46,138 bases of DNA. Source: Pseudomonadota bacterium (GTDB lineage Bacteria > Pseudomonadota > Gammaproteobacteria > Steroidobacterales > Steroidobacteraceae). This document shows positions 36,588 through 46,039 of the stretch, piece after piece. The stretch covers positions 1 to 46,138 of the forward strand of contig JAJYDK010000031.1 in the NCBI GenBank assembly GCA_021777555.1. Reading direction: 5' to 3'. A program made the position numbers and the translations under genes. The first letter of the stretch is position 1, and the number at the start of each line of letters is the position of its first letter. Under the pieces are notes generated by a model. It was not told the DNA's origin and ran no database searches. It was given only the letters and a program-made list of their open reading frames with translations.

Positions 36588-37529
36588 TTACGGCTGCTCG
36601 GCTTCGAGATCCGACCCCGCATCGGCGCGAGACCTTGTCGTGATCGTCTTGCCTGTCGTGATGATGAGCACGCTCACGATGATGAGGGCGGTGCCGAGTA
36701 CAGTGCGCAGATCCAACGCCTCGCCCCCCAGGAAATATCCGACCGCCACGGCGACCACCGGATTGACGTAGGCGTAGGTGCCCACCTTGGTGGGCGATTC
36801 GTGGTGAATCAGCCAGGTGTAGGCCGTGAAGGCGATGATGGAGCCGGCCACGATCAGGTAGAGCAGCGCGAGCCATGCGCCGGTTGAGACCGCCTGTGGA
36901 TGGAAGCGATGCCCCTCGCCGAGTACTGCGGCGGCAAGGCCGAGAAACAGCCCACCCGCCAGCATCTGCGTACCGGCGCTCATCACCTTGGAGGCCGGCA
37001 AGGGCAGCAGGCGCGTCAGCACCGATCCGGTGGACCAACTCAGCGCACCGATGACGAGGCCGGCGGCTCCCAGGAAATATACGGGCCGGCCGCCGACACT
37101 TAGCGAGGGATCCACGAGCACCACCACTCCCGCAAGACCGATCAGCAGCGCCGTGCCCAAGCGCATCGTCAGCCGCTGCGTACGCAGCCAGAGAATCTCC
37201 GAGATGGCGGTGAAGGCGGGAATGGTCGCGAGAATCACCGCCGCCATGCCGGAAGGAACGCGCTGCTCCGCCCAGAAGAGGAAGCCGTAATCAACGAGGA
37301 AGAAGAGGAACCCCAAGAGGGCGATCGAGGCCCATTGTCTGCGACTTGGCATTCGCTCGCCTCGCGCCAGACCCCACGCGGTCATTGCAAGCCCCGCCAC
37401 CGTGAAACGAATGCCCGCCATCAGCAGGGGTGGCATTTGCGCCACGCCCACTCGAATGGCGAAGTATGTCGAGCCCCAGACGAAGTAGATGATCCCGAAG
37501 GCGATCAGGGTCTTCCATTGGGTCTGCAA
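36588..37529 (-). CDS. EamA-family (DMT superfamily) transporter
   Basis: The 313-residue inner-membrane protein has two EamA repeats with about ten transmembrane segments. It opens IAFGIIYFVWGSTYFAIR, and the second repeat includes HHESPTKVGTYAYVNPVVAV. Such proteins export amino acids or metabolites (YdcZ/RhaT/RarD relatives), and the substrate cannot be predicted. The start is TTG at 37529, with GGAGCG upstream and no suitable ATG. The C-terminal tail is polar. Confidence 0.85.
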   Translation of the reverse strand: MQTQWKTLIAFGIIYFVWGSTYFAIRVGVAQMPPLLMAGIRFTVAGLAMTAWGLARGERMPSRRQWASIALLGFLFFLVDYGFLFWAEQRVPSGMAAVILATIPAFTAISEILWLRTQRLTMRLGTALLIGLAGVVVLVDPSLSVGGRPVYFLGAAGLVIGALSWSTGSVLTRLLPLPASKVMSAGTQMLAGGLFLGLAAAVLGEGHRFHPQAVSTGAWLALLYLIVAGSIIAFTAYTWLIHHESPTKVGTYAYVNPVVAVAVGYFLGGEALDLRTVLGTALIIVSVLIITTGKTITTRSRADAGSDLEAEQP

Positions 37530-37644
37530 AATGGCGCTCCGGAGACCGGCTCGTGAGGAGAGGGCGGCTCGATCATACCGGTACCGGCCGGCGACTGGCG
37601 CCCTCCCCCTGAACCCGCGGCGCGCCAGCAAGATGACCGTCGGT

Positions 37645-37998
37645 CTAGTGGCCCCACTCGCTCAGGGTCTTGATGGCAGTGACCCTTCCGTCAACGAAAC
37701 GGATGCGCATCAAGAGCTTGTTCGGGCCGCGGTCGTATGTCCACGTTTCGACCGGAACCTCGGTCCCGACCGTATGTGACTGACTGAGCCCACGGCTGCC
37801 GACCCGCACGGTGGTTGATCTCACCAGGAAGCTGTGCTGCGCCAGGGTCGGACGGCCGCACAGCGCCCGCACGGTCACCAGGGAGTCGCCGTCTTCGATG
37901 AGCCTGTTGCCACATCGCATGGTGTCCGCCTGCGCAGGATGGACCATCAGCAGGCAGAGCGCCGCGCCAAGACACCCTTTGGATTTGAGATGACGCAT
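37645..37998 (-). CDS. DUF2845 exported protein
   Basis: The 117-residue protein has a signal peptide (hydrophobic core CLGAALCLLMV, cleavage after AQA) and the DUF2845 core: MRCGNRLIEDGDSLVTVRALCGRPT with two Cys, then VETWTYDRGPNKLLMRIRF and DGRVTAIKTL. The function of the family is unknown; these are small periplasmic proteins found in gammaproteobacteria. The start at 37998 is chosen because it gives a normal signal peptide. Confidence 0.82.
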   Translation of the reverse strand: MRHLKSKGCLGAALCLLMVHPAQADTMRCGNRLIEDGDSLVTVRALCGRPTLAQHSFLVRSTTVRVGSRGLSQSHTVGTEVPVETWTYDRGPNKLLMRIRFVDGRVTAIKTLSEWGH

Positions 37999-38105
37999 GA
38001 TGCCATTTCCCCTGCGCGTTTCGGACGGGAGCCGCGGACGTCGATCGCCCAACCCACTTGGCGCGGATGCGCCCATGCCAGGGTATCAAAGGGCGGAGAG
38101 CGCAG

Positions 38106-38270
38106 TCACCTCCCCTCGAAAGCGGGGTCCGAGAGCACCACGGACGCTTCGATCTGCCGGTCCGGGACGGCCCAATAGGCCTTCAGAAGCGCTTCCCGAG
38201 CGGCTCCCGGCACGCGGTGGAAGCTGTGTTTCTCGTAGAAGGCAATGGCCCAGGCGGCCGCCGGATGAGG
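38106..38270 (-). pseudogene. C-terminal fragment of a GNAT acetyltransferase
   Basis: The last 53 codons of a leftward open frame match the end of a GNAT N-acetyltransferase: AAAWAIAFYEKHSFHRV, then ALLKAYWAVPDRQIEASVVL. The acetyl-CoA-binding core (R/Q-x2-G-x-G/A) that should precede it is missing. The codons before it in the same frame (to 38522) encode unrelated sequence, with a stretch TYDYGPDETRIRRYEGRG faintly like DUF2845. I read this as a decayed gene, possibly joined to a second decayed fragment. Confidence 0.6.
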
Positions 38271-38718
38271 ATTCCGGCCGGCGCCGATGAGAGCACGGGG
38301 ACCTTTCAGGGTCTTGAACGAAATTGCGGCCTGGACCCCACGGCCCTCGTATCTTCTAATCCGCGTCTCGTCTGGCCCGTAATCATACGTCAGGCGCCTA
38401 AACAGCGTGAGCTCGTCTAGATACAGTGGCGCGTCAGGCCCATTAGCGGCCGATCTCCGGAGAGGATTCCCATATGAAGACGCCGCGATTTCTCGGCACT
38501 TGGGCGGCTCCACTGGAGCCACTCTTACTTACTGGATGAGTGTTGCATCACGCCAAACGAGCTCCATAGCAGCTGTTGGCGGCTCACGCCCGTCTCACGC
38601 GCCGGCTCGGCGAGCGTGATTGTCAACGCCGGGCGTCGATTGCAACGGCATGATGGTAGAAGCCACATACCGCGGCGCGACTCCCCGCCCAACGCCGCCC
38701 CATCGCAGGAGACGGTTG

Positions 38719-39471
38719 ATGCATCGCGACGCCCACGCTGCTCCGGTCCGAGCTTGCCTGCTACTGGCCCTGCTTGCGCCTGTGATCGCGGGGGCGATGT
38801 CCCCGAAGCCCGCGCGGCACGGAGATTTTGGGCACTACACGTTTGCGCTGACCTGGCAACCCGGATTCTGCAGCACCGATGAAGGCTGCCTGCGCGATGA
38901 GCCGCGCGAGAGTCTCATCGGGCTGCACGGACTGTGGGCCTCCCGACCCCGGGCACTGATCGCGCGCGGCATCAGCGCCCCGAAGTGGTGGCGTCACGGC
39001 TGCGATTGCTTCCACCACAGCGACCGTGCTCCGCGTCTCTCGGCAGAGACGCTGGGACAACTGCGGGTCTTGATGCCTCACCTGAAGCACGATCTGCTCA
39101 GACACGAATACGACAAGCACGTGCAGTGCTTCAGCTTCGACGCCGAGAGCTTCTTCGACACCGAGTTTCGCGTGCGTCGCCGGGTGGTCGAGAGCCCTTT
39201 CGGTCATTACTTGATGTCCACCGCCCGGGGTCGCGACGTTCGGCGCAAAGAGGTGATCGCGGCCTTCGCGCACGCCTTCGACACGAGACAATGGGCAGCC
39301 CTGCAGTTGCGCTGCGGCCACGACCACCGCGGCCGGGTGGTCCTCACCCAGCTGTGGATCACGCTGCACGCCGACGCCTTGGCGCGCTTCCCGGGAAATG
39401 GCTCGCTCATGAACGCGCCCATCGCGCAGAGCAATTGCCCGCGGACTTTCCGTGTCCCGGTCTGGAGATAG
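38719..39471 (+). CDS. Ribonuclease T2 family protein (RNase I-like)
   Basis: The 250-residue secreted or periplasmic RNase degrades RNA through 2',3'-cyclic phosphates. It has a signal peptide (LLLALLAPVIAGA), the opening FALTWQPGFC and two catalytic segments. CAS-1 is IGLHGLWAS with His70, and CAS-2 is LRHEYDKHVQCF with His129, Glu130, Lys133 and His134. All catalytic residues remain, although the usual HGLWP is HGLWA and HEWxKHGTC is HEYDKHVQC. ATG is preceded by AGGAGA. It ends 18 bases from the convergent slt gene. Confidence 0.9.
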   Translation: MHRDAHAAPVRACLLLALLAPVIAGAMSPKPARHGDFGHYTFALTWQPGFCSTDEGCLRDEPRESLIGLHGLWASRPRALIARGISAPKWWRHGCDCFHHSDRAPRLSAETLGQLRVLMPHLKHDLLRHEYDKHVQCFSFDAESFFDTEFRVRRRVVESPFGHYLMSTARGRDVRRKEVIAAFAHAFDTRQWAALQLRCGHDHRGRVVLTQLWITLHADALARFPGNGSLMNAPIAQSNCPRTFRVPVWR

Positions 39472-39489
39472 CGGTTTCGCCCGCCGCGC

Positions 39490-41589
39490 TCAAATTCCCG
39501 GATTGCCCGGTCCCGACCCCGAGCGGACCGCGGAGTGAAGCTCCTGAGGTTGGGTGCGTGACCCGGGTGGCCTGGCAAGCGCTCCTCGCCCGAGCGGCAC
39601 GAGCCAGCTGCGGACCGAGGGAGCGGTTCCGTCCGCGAGCCAGCGGAACACGACGCTGTGCCAGAGCACCCGTTCGACGTATTCGCGCGTCTCGGTATAG
39701 GGAATGTTCTCGATCCAGATGTCTCCCGCCACGGCCTTTGCCGGCAGCCAGCGCCGGACCGCGCCCGACCCGGCATTGTATGCGGCCACCGCAAGGGCGA
39801 CCCGCCGTCCGAATCGGTCGAGGAGTACGGCCAAGTGCGCGCTTCCGAGCGCTATGTTGACGGATGGGTTGATCAGCTCAGCCTCATCGGGATCGGGCAA
39901 CCGCCGATGTCGTGCGGTACGGGCAGCCGTCTCGGGCATCAACTGCATCAAGCCGAGCGCGCCGACCGGCGAGACCGCGTCGACCTGGTAGAGACTCTCC
40001 TGGCGGATGACGCCGAGCACGAGAGCCGGGGAGAGACCGTTGCGCTCGACGGCCGCGCGGATTTCCGAGTGAAACGGCCTCGGATAAAGGATCGGGTAGT
40101 CATCGAACTGGTGCTGATCGGCCGCGGTCTCGATCGCCTGGGTATACCAGCCCCAGTTCGCGGCGAGCGCGATCGCCGCGATCCGCTCCTTGGCATCGAG
40201 CGAACCATACGCGTAGCGCCACTCGGCGTCGGCCTGCCGCTCGAGACCGCAGAAGAACAACTCCCGGGCGCGTACGACCGCCGGTATGTCATCGAGCGAG
40301 GCGATCACCGGGGGCTCGATGGGCAGCAATTTCGGATCTGGCTCGATGCCGCGGCGCAGGCGCGCGGCGGCGAGCGCGGCGTAGTAATCGTCACTCTTCA
40401 AGAGCGCCCGGTAGATGCCCCGGGCACGCTCGCGATGGTGCAGCGCCTCCTCGGCACGTGCCGTCCAGTATCGCCAGCGGGATGAATGCCGGTCGTCGCG
40501 GGGCAATGCCTCGATGGATTGCAGCGCGAGCCGCCAGTGCCCCGACCAAAGGGCGGCCCGGACCTGCCACTTGCGTGCCGCGGAGTTGAAATCGCGCGGC
40601 TCGACGCGGCGGAAGAATCCGAGCGCGGCCGGGTCGCGATCCCAGGCGAGCCCCAGTGCGACGGCAAGCGCATACGGGCTTGCGCTCCGATGGCTCAAGT
40701 GACGCGAGACGACGAGCCGCCAATACCGTCCCCTCGCCGCATGGGGGTGTTTGCGCGCAAGCATGGTCCACCCGGCGAGGAGCGCCTGCTTCTCGACGGG
40801 CCTCCCGGGCGCGCGCAGCAGCGCGTCGATCTCTCGTCTTGGCCGCTCGAGGAGCGACACCCAGAGCCCAAGCGCCCTGGCCGCTCGACCCTTTGGAAGT
40901 TGCGCGATGATCTGTCGCGCGAACTCGGGGTCGGAGGCCTCGAGGGCGAGACGAGCACGCTGCGCGATGAGGGCAGGAGAAAGCGCCCCGCGCTGTTTCA
41001 GCCACGCGAATGCCGGATCGCACTCGGGAAGGCTGTGTGGCGTGAGCCACGCCTTCTCGATTTCGCGCTCCAGACCCGAGGTCTTGCCGAGCGCGATCCG
41101 AGCGGTGAATCGCTGACAGCGCAACGCGGAATTCGCATCTTTGGCCGAATACGCCTGCAGAAACGCATCCCATTGCGAGCGCTGAGCGAGGCTCGTGAGC
41201 CAGGCTCTGCGCAGCTCCCGTGCGACCGGCTCCCCCGCATGGCGCGCGATCAGCGCCGCAGCGTCCTGATCCAGGGGGCCGAGCGAATCCGGAGCATCGA
41301 GCAGCGCCTGCTCGATGCGTGCCGCCTCGAGATACCGGTAGAGTGGATAGGCCTTGAGGATCGCCGCATCGTGCTCGGCGGCATCCGGCCCGGCAGTCTC
41401 CACCTCGTCATACGCCTTCTCAAAGGCGCGGCGCGCGAGCGCGTCAGCCGAATTGGCGCCCGGTATCCGGGTCGAATAGGCGACGACCTGTGCGCGTGAG
41501 AGCGGACCGCTCGAGAACTGAGCCCGAACGGCGATGGGACAAGCCCATAGCGCGGCAGTCCAGCCGAGCGCGCGAATCCAGTGTGGCAT
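39490..41589 (-). CDS. slt: Soluble lytic murein transglycosylase (Slt70 type)
   Basis: Slt cleaves peptidoglycan between MurNAc and GlcNAc with formation of anhydro-MurNAc in the periplasm. The 699-residue protein has a signal peptide (cleaved after VRAQ region), a long alpha-helical superhelix domain (about 30-490) and a C-terminal SLT domain. That domain has the catalytic Glu531 in GVIRQESLYQVDAVSPVGA, followed by GLMQLMPETA and AVAAYNAGSGAV. The tail after about residue 665 is Pro/Arg-rich and not conserved. Confidence 0.93.
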   Translation of the reverse strand: MPHWIRALGWTAALWACPIAVRAQFSSGPLSRAQVVAYSTRIPGANSADALARRAFEKAYDEVETAGPDAAEHDAAILKAYPLYRYLEAARIEQALLDAPDSLGPLDQDAAALIARHAGEPVARELRRAWLTSLAQRSQWDAFLQAYSAKDANSALRCQRFTARIALGKTSGLEREIEKAWLTPHSLPECDPAFAWLKQRGALSPALIAQRARLALEASDPEFARQIIAQLPKGRAARALGLWVSLLERPRREIDALLRAPGRPVEKQALLAGWTMLARKHPHAARGRYWRLVVSRHLSHRSASPYALAVALGLAWDRDPAALGFFRRVEPRDFNSAARKWQVRAALWSGHWRLALQSIEALPRDDRHSSRWRYWTARAEEALHHRERARGIYRALLKSDDYYAALAAARLRRGIEPDPKLLPIEPPVIASLDDIPAVVRARELFFCGLERQADAEWRYAYGSLDAKERIAAIALAANWGWYTQAIETAADQHQFDDYPILYPRPFHSEIRAAVERNGLSPALVLGVIRQESLYQVDAVSPVGALGLMQLMPETAARTARHRRLPDPDEAELINPSVNIALGSAHLAVLLDRFGRRVALAVAAYNAGSGAVRRWLPAKAVAGDIWIENIPYTETREYVERVLWHSVVFRWLADGTAPSVRSWLVPLGRGALARPPGSRTQPQELHSAVRSGSGPGNPGI

Positions 41590-41787
41590 ACGCGTAGGTT
41601 AACGGGACGCGCAGGCGGGAACCAGCAGCAGGCTGCGCGCGGCCTGCCGGGCAGGCAGCGATGAGGTAGCCTTGGCCGTGCGAGGGGATAAAGTCCTACA
41701 CTGGCCTCCTCAAGCGCTCCGAGCGGGGAGCGCCATGGGGCGCCGGCTCGCGCATCCTGCCACGCCAAGACTCCAGGAAGACACTTC

Positions 41788-42081
41788 ATGCACCCAGACG
41801 AAAAGAGGCCGACGAACAGGGTCGCTCGCGTGGCGCCCGCGCTGCTGATAGTGGCATTCACCGTCCTGGGCGGGTGCGCATCGACACGAACGTACTCGTT
41901 GCCCAACGGCGCGACCGCGTACGAAGCGGAGTGCACGCTCTGGTATCAGTGCACTCGGCAGGCGCGCAAGATGTGCCCGCGAGGATATCGGCTCGTCAAG
42001 GGACCGCTGCGTCCACGATTGCCCTCGCCTACCGGGGCCCCCATGCAGAAGCCGAGCCGGATCGATTTCGTGTGCCGATAG
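41788..42081 (+). CDS. Small cysteine-containing lipoprotein of unknown function
   Basis: The 97-residue protein has a lipoprotein signal with lipobox VLGGC, Cys30 being the lipidation site. The mature part has four further Cys (ECTLWYQCTRQARKMC and a final FVC), probably two disulfides. AGGAAG lies seven bases before the ATG. It is divergent from slt. A weak promoter (TTGGCC, 19 bases, TACACT) covers 41672-41702. I do not recognise a functional family. Confidence 0.75.
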   Translation: MHPDEKRPTNRVARVAPALLIVAFTVLGGCASTRTYSLPNGATAYEAECTLWYQCTRQARKMCPRGYRLVKGPLRPRLPSPTGAPMQKPSRIDFVCR

Positions 42082-42140
42082 CGCCTCCCGTGACGGCCCG
42101 GCTCGAGCTGCAAGCGCTCGGACCGGCGGCGGCACACGCG

Positions 42141-43322
42141 CTAGGCCCTATCGATCGACAATCTGTCCAGGCCCGCGCGCAGGTCCGACTTCAGATCCTG
42201 CAGATCCTCCAGCCCGATCTGCAGTCGCAGGGCGAATCCGCCGGGGTTCCATGGCGTCACCGTCCGGTAAGCGCGGCAATCGAACGGGATGATGAGACTC
42301 TCGAAGCCGCCCCACGAATAGCCCATGCCGAACAGGGACAGATGATCGAGCATGTTCGATAGCCCACGGCGGCTCGGACCCGGGCGAAGAATGATCGTGA
42401 AGACGCCCGTCGAGCCCTTGAAGTCGCGCTTCCAGAGCTCGTGGCCGGGGCAGGATGGAAACGCGGGGTGCAGAATGCTCAGCACTTCCGGCTGTGTCTG
42501 AAGCCAGCGCGCCATCTCGAGGCCCCGCTCCTGGGCCTCCCTCAGTCTGATGTGCAGGGTGCGCATGCCCCTGAGCGCGAGATAGCAGTCCTCGGGCCCC
42601 GGCAGCATGGCCATGCTCTGATGGGTCCTCTTGAGCGCCGGCCAGGTCTCGGCATTGGCGCTCACCAGGCCGAGCAGCAGGTCGGCGTGGCCGCCGAGGT
42701 ACTTGGTCCCCGCCTCCACCGACAGGTCGCAGCCGTGTTCGTGGGCGGGGAAGAAGAGCGGCGTCGCCCAGGTATTGTCGAGGATCGTCTTGATGCCGCG
42801 CCTTCTCGCGAATCCGGTGATCGCCGGCACGTCCTGGATTTCGAACGTCTGCGAGCCCGGCGACTCGAGGAAGATGGTCGAGGTGTTGTCTTTGACGAGG
42901 GACTCGAGCCGCCCGCCGAGCAGCGGATCGTAGTAGCTCGTCTCGATCCCGAACCGCTCGAGAAGAGTACCGCAGAACGAGCGCGTCGGAAAGTACACGC
43001 TGTCGGGAACCAACAGGTGATCACCGCTCCTGAGCGTCGCCATGAGAGCCATCGCCACCGCGCCGAGCCCCGAGGGGCACAGCACCGTACCCGCTCCTCC
43101 GGTGAGCGTGGTCCACGCGCTTTCCAGACTCTCCACGGTGGGCGTGCCGGAGGTACCGTAGGTATAGCGTGCCCGCCCGCGCTCGAGATCATCCAGGGTC
43201 TTGAACAGGACCGTGGATCCCCGGTAAATCGGCGTGTTGACGAAGCCGTGGTGCGCATCGGACATCCTGCCGAGCTGGGCGAGCCGCGTGCCGAGGCCCA
43301 CCGGTTTTCCATCATCTTTCAT
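42141..43322 (-). CDS. metC: Cystathionine beta-lyase
   Basis: This PLP enzyme converts cystathionine to homocysteine, pyruvate and ammonia in methionine synthesis. The 393-residue sequence shows the Cys/Met-metabolism family pattern: YTYGTSGTPTVESLE, LCPSGLGAVAMAL, DNTWATPLFFPA and the Schiff-base Lys in VEAGTKYLGGHAD. GMGYSWGGFESLI is characteristic of MetC rather than MetB. The start at 43322 (MKDDGKPVG) is chosen because the upstream in-frame ATG adds non-conserved residues. I see no SAM riboswitch or obvious Met box upstream. Confidence 0.9.
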   Translation of the reverse strand: MKDDGKPVGLGTRLAQLGRMSDAHHGFVNTPIYRGSTVLFKTLDDLERGRARYTYGTSGTPTVESLESAWTTLTGGAGTVLCPSGLGAVAMALMATLRSGDHLLVPDSVYFPTRSFCGTLLERFGIETSYYDPLLGGRLESLVKDNTSTIFLESPGSQTFEIQDVPAITGFARRRGIKTILDNTWATPLFFPAHEHGCDLSVEAGTKYLGGHADLLLGLVSANAETWPALKRTHQSMAMLPGPEDCYLALRGMRTLHIRLREAQERGLEMARWLQTQPEVLSILHPAFPSCPGHELWKRDFKGSTGVFTIILRPGPSRRGLSNMLDHLSLFGMGYSWGGFESLIIPFDCRAYRTVTPWNPGGFALRLQIGLEDLQDLKSDLRAGLDRLSIDRA

Positions 43323-43539
43323 CGTCACGTTGCCTCGCTTCGGGCGCCACAGCACATTTCGAGCTGTATACAGGGGGGTCTGTTGACCGTCAATGTCGTC
43401 AATTTCCTCCAGGCGATCGATTCATCCGGCCAGGCGCAGCGAGAATGACGTTGACGGGATGCAGAGCGGCTGTTATTTCTGCACACGATTACCGAGATCA
43501 CCCCGTCTTTCCCCTCATGCGCGCCTCCGGTCGCTCTTC

Positions 43540-44094
43540 ATGAAATTCCGCCGCTCACTCCCCGCCCTGCTGATCTTCCTCACTCTGCCGGCGCCCGCGC
43601 TGGCCTCGACCCGACACGCCGCGACGCTGCCCGCACGCAGCGCCTTGCCGAATCCCAGGCTCACCCCGGGAGCGCTCAACCCTTCGGTGCGGCAAGCCGA
43701 CATCTTCCGGACCATCTGCGTGCGCGGCTGGACACGCAGAGTGCGGCCACCTGAACGGTACACCGAGAGGCTCAAGCGCCGCCAGATCCGCGAGTACGGC
43801 TATCGGGACCGCAGGCTGCGTGATTACGAGGAAGATCACCTCATCCCGCTCGAGCTCGGAGGATCACCCGCATCGCCGGAGAACCTCTGGCCCGAGCCGC
43901 ATCACGTGTCGGACGGATGGGGAAGTTATGCGAAGGACCGGCTGGAAAACCGACTCAACCATCTGGTCTGCCGCGGCAGACTATCGCTCGCGAGCGCTCG
44001 AGAAATGATCGCCGCGAACTGGGTGGCGGCCTACAGGCACTTCCTCGGCCCGGTGCCGGACAACCGCCGACCGCGCAACGGCTGGTCGCAATGA
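43540..44094 (+). CDS. Exported HNH-type nuclease-like protein
   Basis: The 184-residue protein has a clear signal peptide (LPALLIFLTLPAPALAS) and an HNH-like core EEDHLIPLELGGSPASPENL with NLWPEPH. The His and Asn residues match a compact HNH fold (His in EDH, Asn in ENLW). Exported proteins with this core are widespread in proteobacteria and are annotated as HNH endonucleases, but nuclease activity is unproven. It stands alone, divergent from metC. Confidence 0.78.
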   Translation: MKFRRSLPALLIFLTLPAPALASTRHAATLPARSALPNPRLTPGALNPSVRQADIFRTICVRGWTRRVRPPERYTERLKRRQIREYGYRDRRLRDYEEDHLIPLELGGSPASPENLWPEPHHVSDGWGSYAKDRLENRLNHLVCRGRLSLASAREMIAANWVAAYRHFLGPVPDNRRPRNGWSQ

Positions 44095-44184
44095 TCGCGA
44101 CCCGGTCGCTGATCCGCGAACCGCTGTCGATACGAGGAGCGTCATGAGCGCGGACAATCCGGTATTTTGAATCGAAACCTCGCC

Positions 44185-44676
44185 TCAGAAGACCCCGAGC
44201 GCGAGACCGGCAGCGAGGGTGGCGCCGAGTTCCTCGCAGCGCGAGAGATCAACCGGGCCGATCGTCTTGCGCTTCAGGATCTCCTCGGGTGTTTGCGCGT
44301 GCGTGCAGACGATGAGCGCCGGCGCGATCGGGCGCAGCCGCCACCCTGTGGCAATGCGCTCGATCTGTCGGGCGGCATTGGCGCCGTCGCTGCCGGCACA
44401 GATCAGGCTCGCGTATGGTCTGCCCTCGAGACGTCCCAGGACCTCGTAATAGCACCGATCGAAGAAATCCTTCATGAGCCCCGAGACCGACGCGAGATTC
44501 TCCGGACACGCGAACAGGTAGCCGTCTGATTCGAGGAGCGATTGCGGGCCGCTCTCAGTGGCCGCCTCGAGGTGGACTCGGACATCGGATTCACGAGCGG
44601 CACCGGCCGCGGCCGCGTGCGCCATCTGGAGGGAACCGCCTGTCAGCGAGTGATGGACGATCAGCAGTGTCTTCAT
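44185..44676 (-). CDS. Flavodoxin-fold NAD(P)H-dependent oxidoreductase-like protein
   Basis: The 163-residue protein begins MKTLLIVHHSLTGGSLQMA, a flavodoxin-type FMN phosphate loop. It continues with FACPENLASVSGLMKDFFDRCYY, which matches the WrbA/NADPH-dependent FMN reductase style of flavin site. A redox role with FMN is likely; partner and substrate are unknown. It stands alone, with the exported HNH gene convergent. Confidence 0.8.
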   Translation of the reverse strand: MKTLLIVHHSLTGGSLQMAHAAAAGAARESDVRVHLEAATESGPQSLLESDGYLFACPENLASVSGLMKDFFDRCYYEVLGRLEGRPYASLICAGSDGANAARQIERIATGWRLRPIAPALIVCTHAQTPEEILKRKTIGPVDLSRCEELGATLAAGLALGVF

Positions 44677-45189
44677 GGGCGCGGGAAAGGATCACCGATG
44701 AAATGCCGGGCAGCCCGGGGCTTTGCGAATCATTCGGCCTGCTTGCCGCCGCCTCCGGACAAGGCAGGGCGCGGCCCAGGTGAACGCGGCCCTGGCATGC
44801 TCGCTCAACTTATTGATTTTATTGCAATCGAAGCGGTATGTCCCGATCCATTCCAGTCCTCGCCGCTTGCGTGGCCGGCACTGCGCCCGACCCTCTCGCA
44901 AACGCCCATTCGTGGTGAGCCAACCCGCTGACGATCGATATCACTTCTCCCGGCACGAGGGTCCGCGTTTGGGATACAACCCGGGCCAAGCGGCTCAACC
45001 TGATATGAAACACGTTGCCTGCGGCTTTGGCGATGATCTGGCGCTCTTGACGTTGACCCGTTGATTGAGGCAGGCGTCGCCACAGGCTCGGGGCGACAGG
45101 GGCCCTGGTGCGCATCGCAGTCTCCCTCGCGGTAAGATGGACGTGCAGTCCCTCGAGAGATTGTGCCCGAACCCCCCGAGGTGCCGACC
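44677..45189. other. 513-base gap without a supported gene
   Basis: It lies between divergent flavodoxin-like and universal stress genes. Open frames here are short, Arg-rich and typical of chance frames in GC-rich DNA. One A/T-rich patch (44809-44832, with TTGATTTTATTGCAATCG) may hold the leftward promoter. A segment TAAGAT near 45133 may be a -10 box for the rightward gene. Nothing else is evident. Confidence 0.5.
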
Positions 45190-45996
45190 ATGGAATCGAA
45201 ATTCATTCTGGTGCTGCTCGCGTCCACGACCGGCGCGCCGCAGTGCCTGCGCATCGCTTCGGTGATGAGCGAGCGTCTCGGCCAGAAGCTGCGGCTTGCG
45301 CATGTGGAGATCGGGCCGCGGTCGATCCTTTTGACGTCTCAGGAGCAGCTCTCGGAATACGAGGTCGAGCAACTGGCCGCTCGCGAGCGGGCTGAATCCG
45401 AGAAGCTGCAGGACATCGTGTCCACCTGGACACGGGAGACCGGCTCTTCCGCCGAATTCGATCTCTACAAGGGCGACGAATGGCGGGTGATGCGGCACTA
45501 TCGCAAAACGGCCAGCATGGTGGTGCTGGCCGCGCCACAATCCCAGCCCGTCGGACACCGCGAGGCGCTGCGAGCGGCACTGGTGCGCACGCGCCATCCG
45601 GTGGTGATGGTGCCGCCCGCCTGGGAGGGTGGCTTCGGTCGGCGGCTGATGGTGGGCTGGTGGGATGTTCCACCTCTGCGGCGCGCCCTGGTCGCGTTTC
45701 AGCCGTTCCTCGCCGCGGCCGAGCAGGTCGAGGCGCTGACGGTAAGCCAGGACGAGAGTGCCCTGGAGGGTGCGCGTGCCGCCATTGCGCCGATCGCCAC
45801 CGGAGCCAGCTTCCGCGTGGTCACCCCCGAAGGACGGCGGACGGCGGACGTACTGCTTGACGCTGCCGCCGCTTTCCGTGCGGACGGGCTCGTCATGGGC
45901 GCCTTCCGGCGCGGCGAGATTTTGAACTGGCTGGTGCGAGGCACCTCGACCCGGCTGATACAGTCGAGCTCCGTGCCGCTGCTGATGCATCCCTGA
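45190..45996 (+). CDS. Universal stress protein family (tandem-type)
   Basis: The 268-residue protein looks like two UspA-like halves. The first runs about 1-140 (SKFILVLLASTTGAPQCLRIASVM, ending HPVVMVPPAW). The second runs about 145-268 (RLMVGWWDVPPLRRALVAFQPFL, ending VLMGAFRRGEILNWLVRGTSTRLI and SSSVPLLMHP). The second half keeps the G-x2-G-x9-G(S/T)-like nucleotide region only in part. A role in stress tolerance is the family norm. ATG at 45190 is preferred to an in-frame GTG nine codons earlier, with GAGG upstream. Confidence 0.75.
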   Translation: MESKFILVLLASTTGAPQCLRIASVMSERLGQKLRLAHVEIGPRSILLTSQEQLSEYEVEQLAARERAESEKLQDIVSTWTRETGSSAEFDLYKGDEWRVMRHYRKTASMVVLAAPQSQPVGHREALRAALVRTRHPVVMVPPAWEGGFGRRLMVGWWDVPPLRRALVAFQPFLAAAEQVEALTVSQDESALEGARAAIAPIATGASFRVVTPEGRRTADVLLDAAAAFRADGLVMGAFRRGEILNWLVRGTSTRLIQSSSVPLLMHP

Positions 45997-46039
45997 GGCG
46001 CCGTTGCCCGAGGCAGCGCGGCACGGCCAAGACCCGCCG

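Noticed and set aside
43323-43539. SAM riboswitch or Met box upstream of metC
   Set aside because: No conserved stem arrangement and no recognisable MetJ or MetR site could be found by eye.
44723-45064. 113-codon rightward frame in the 513-base gap
   Set aside because: Arg-rich start, no recognisable motif, no good Shine-Dalgarno sequence.
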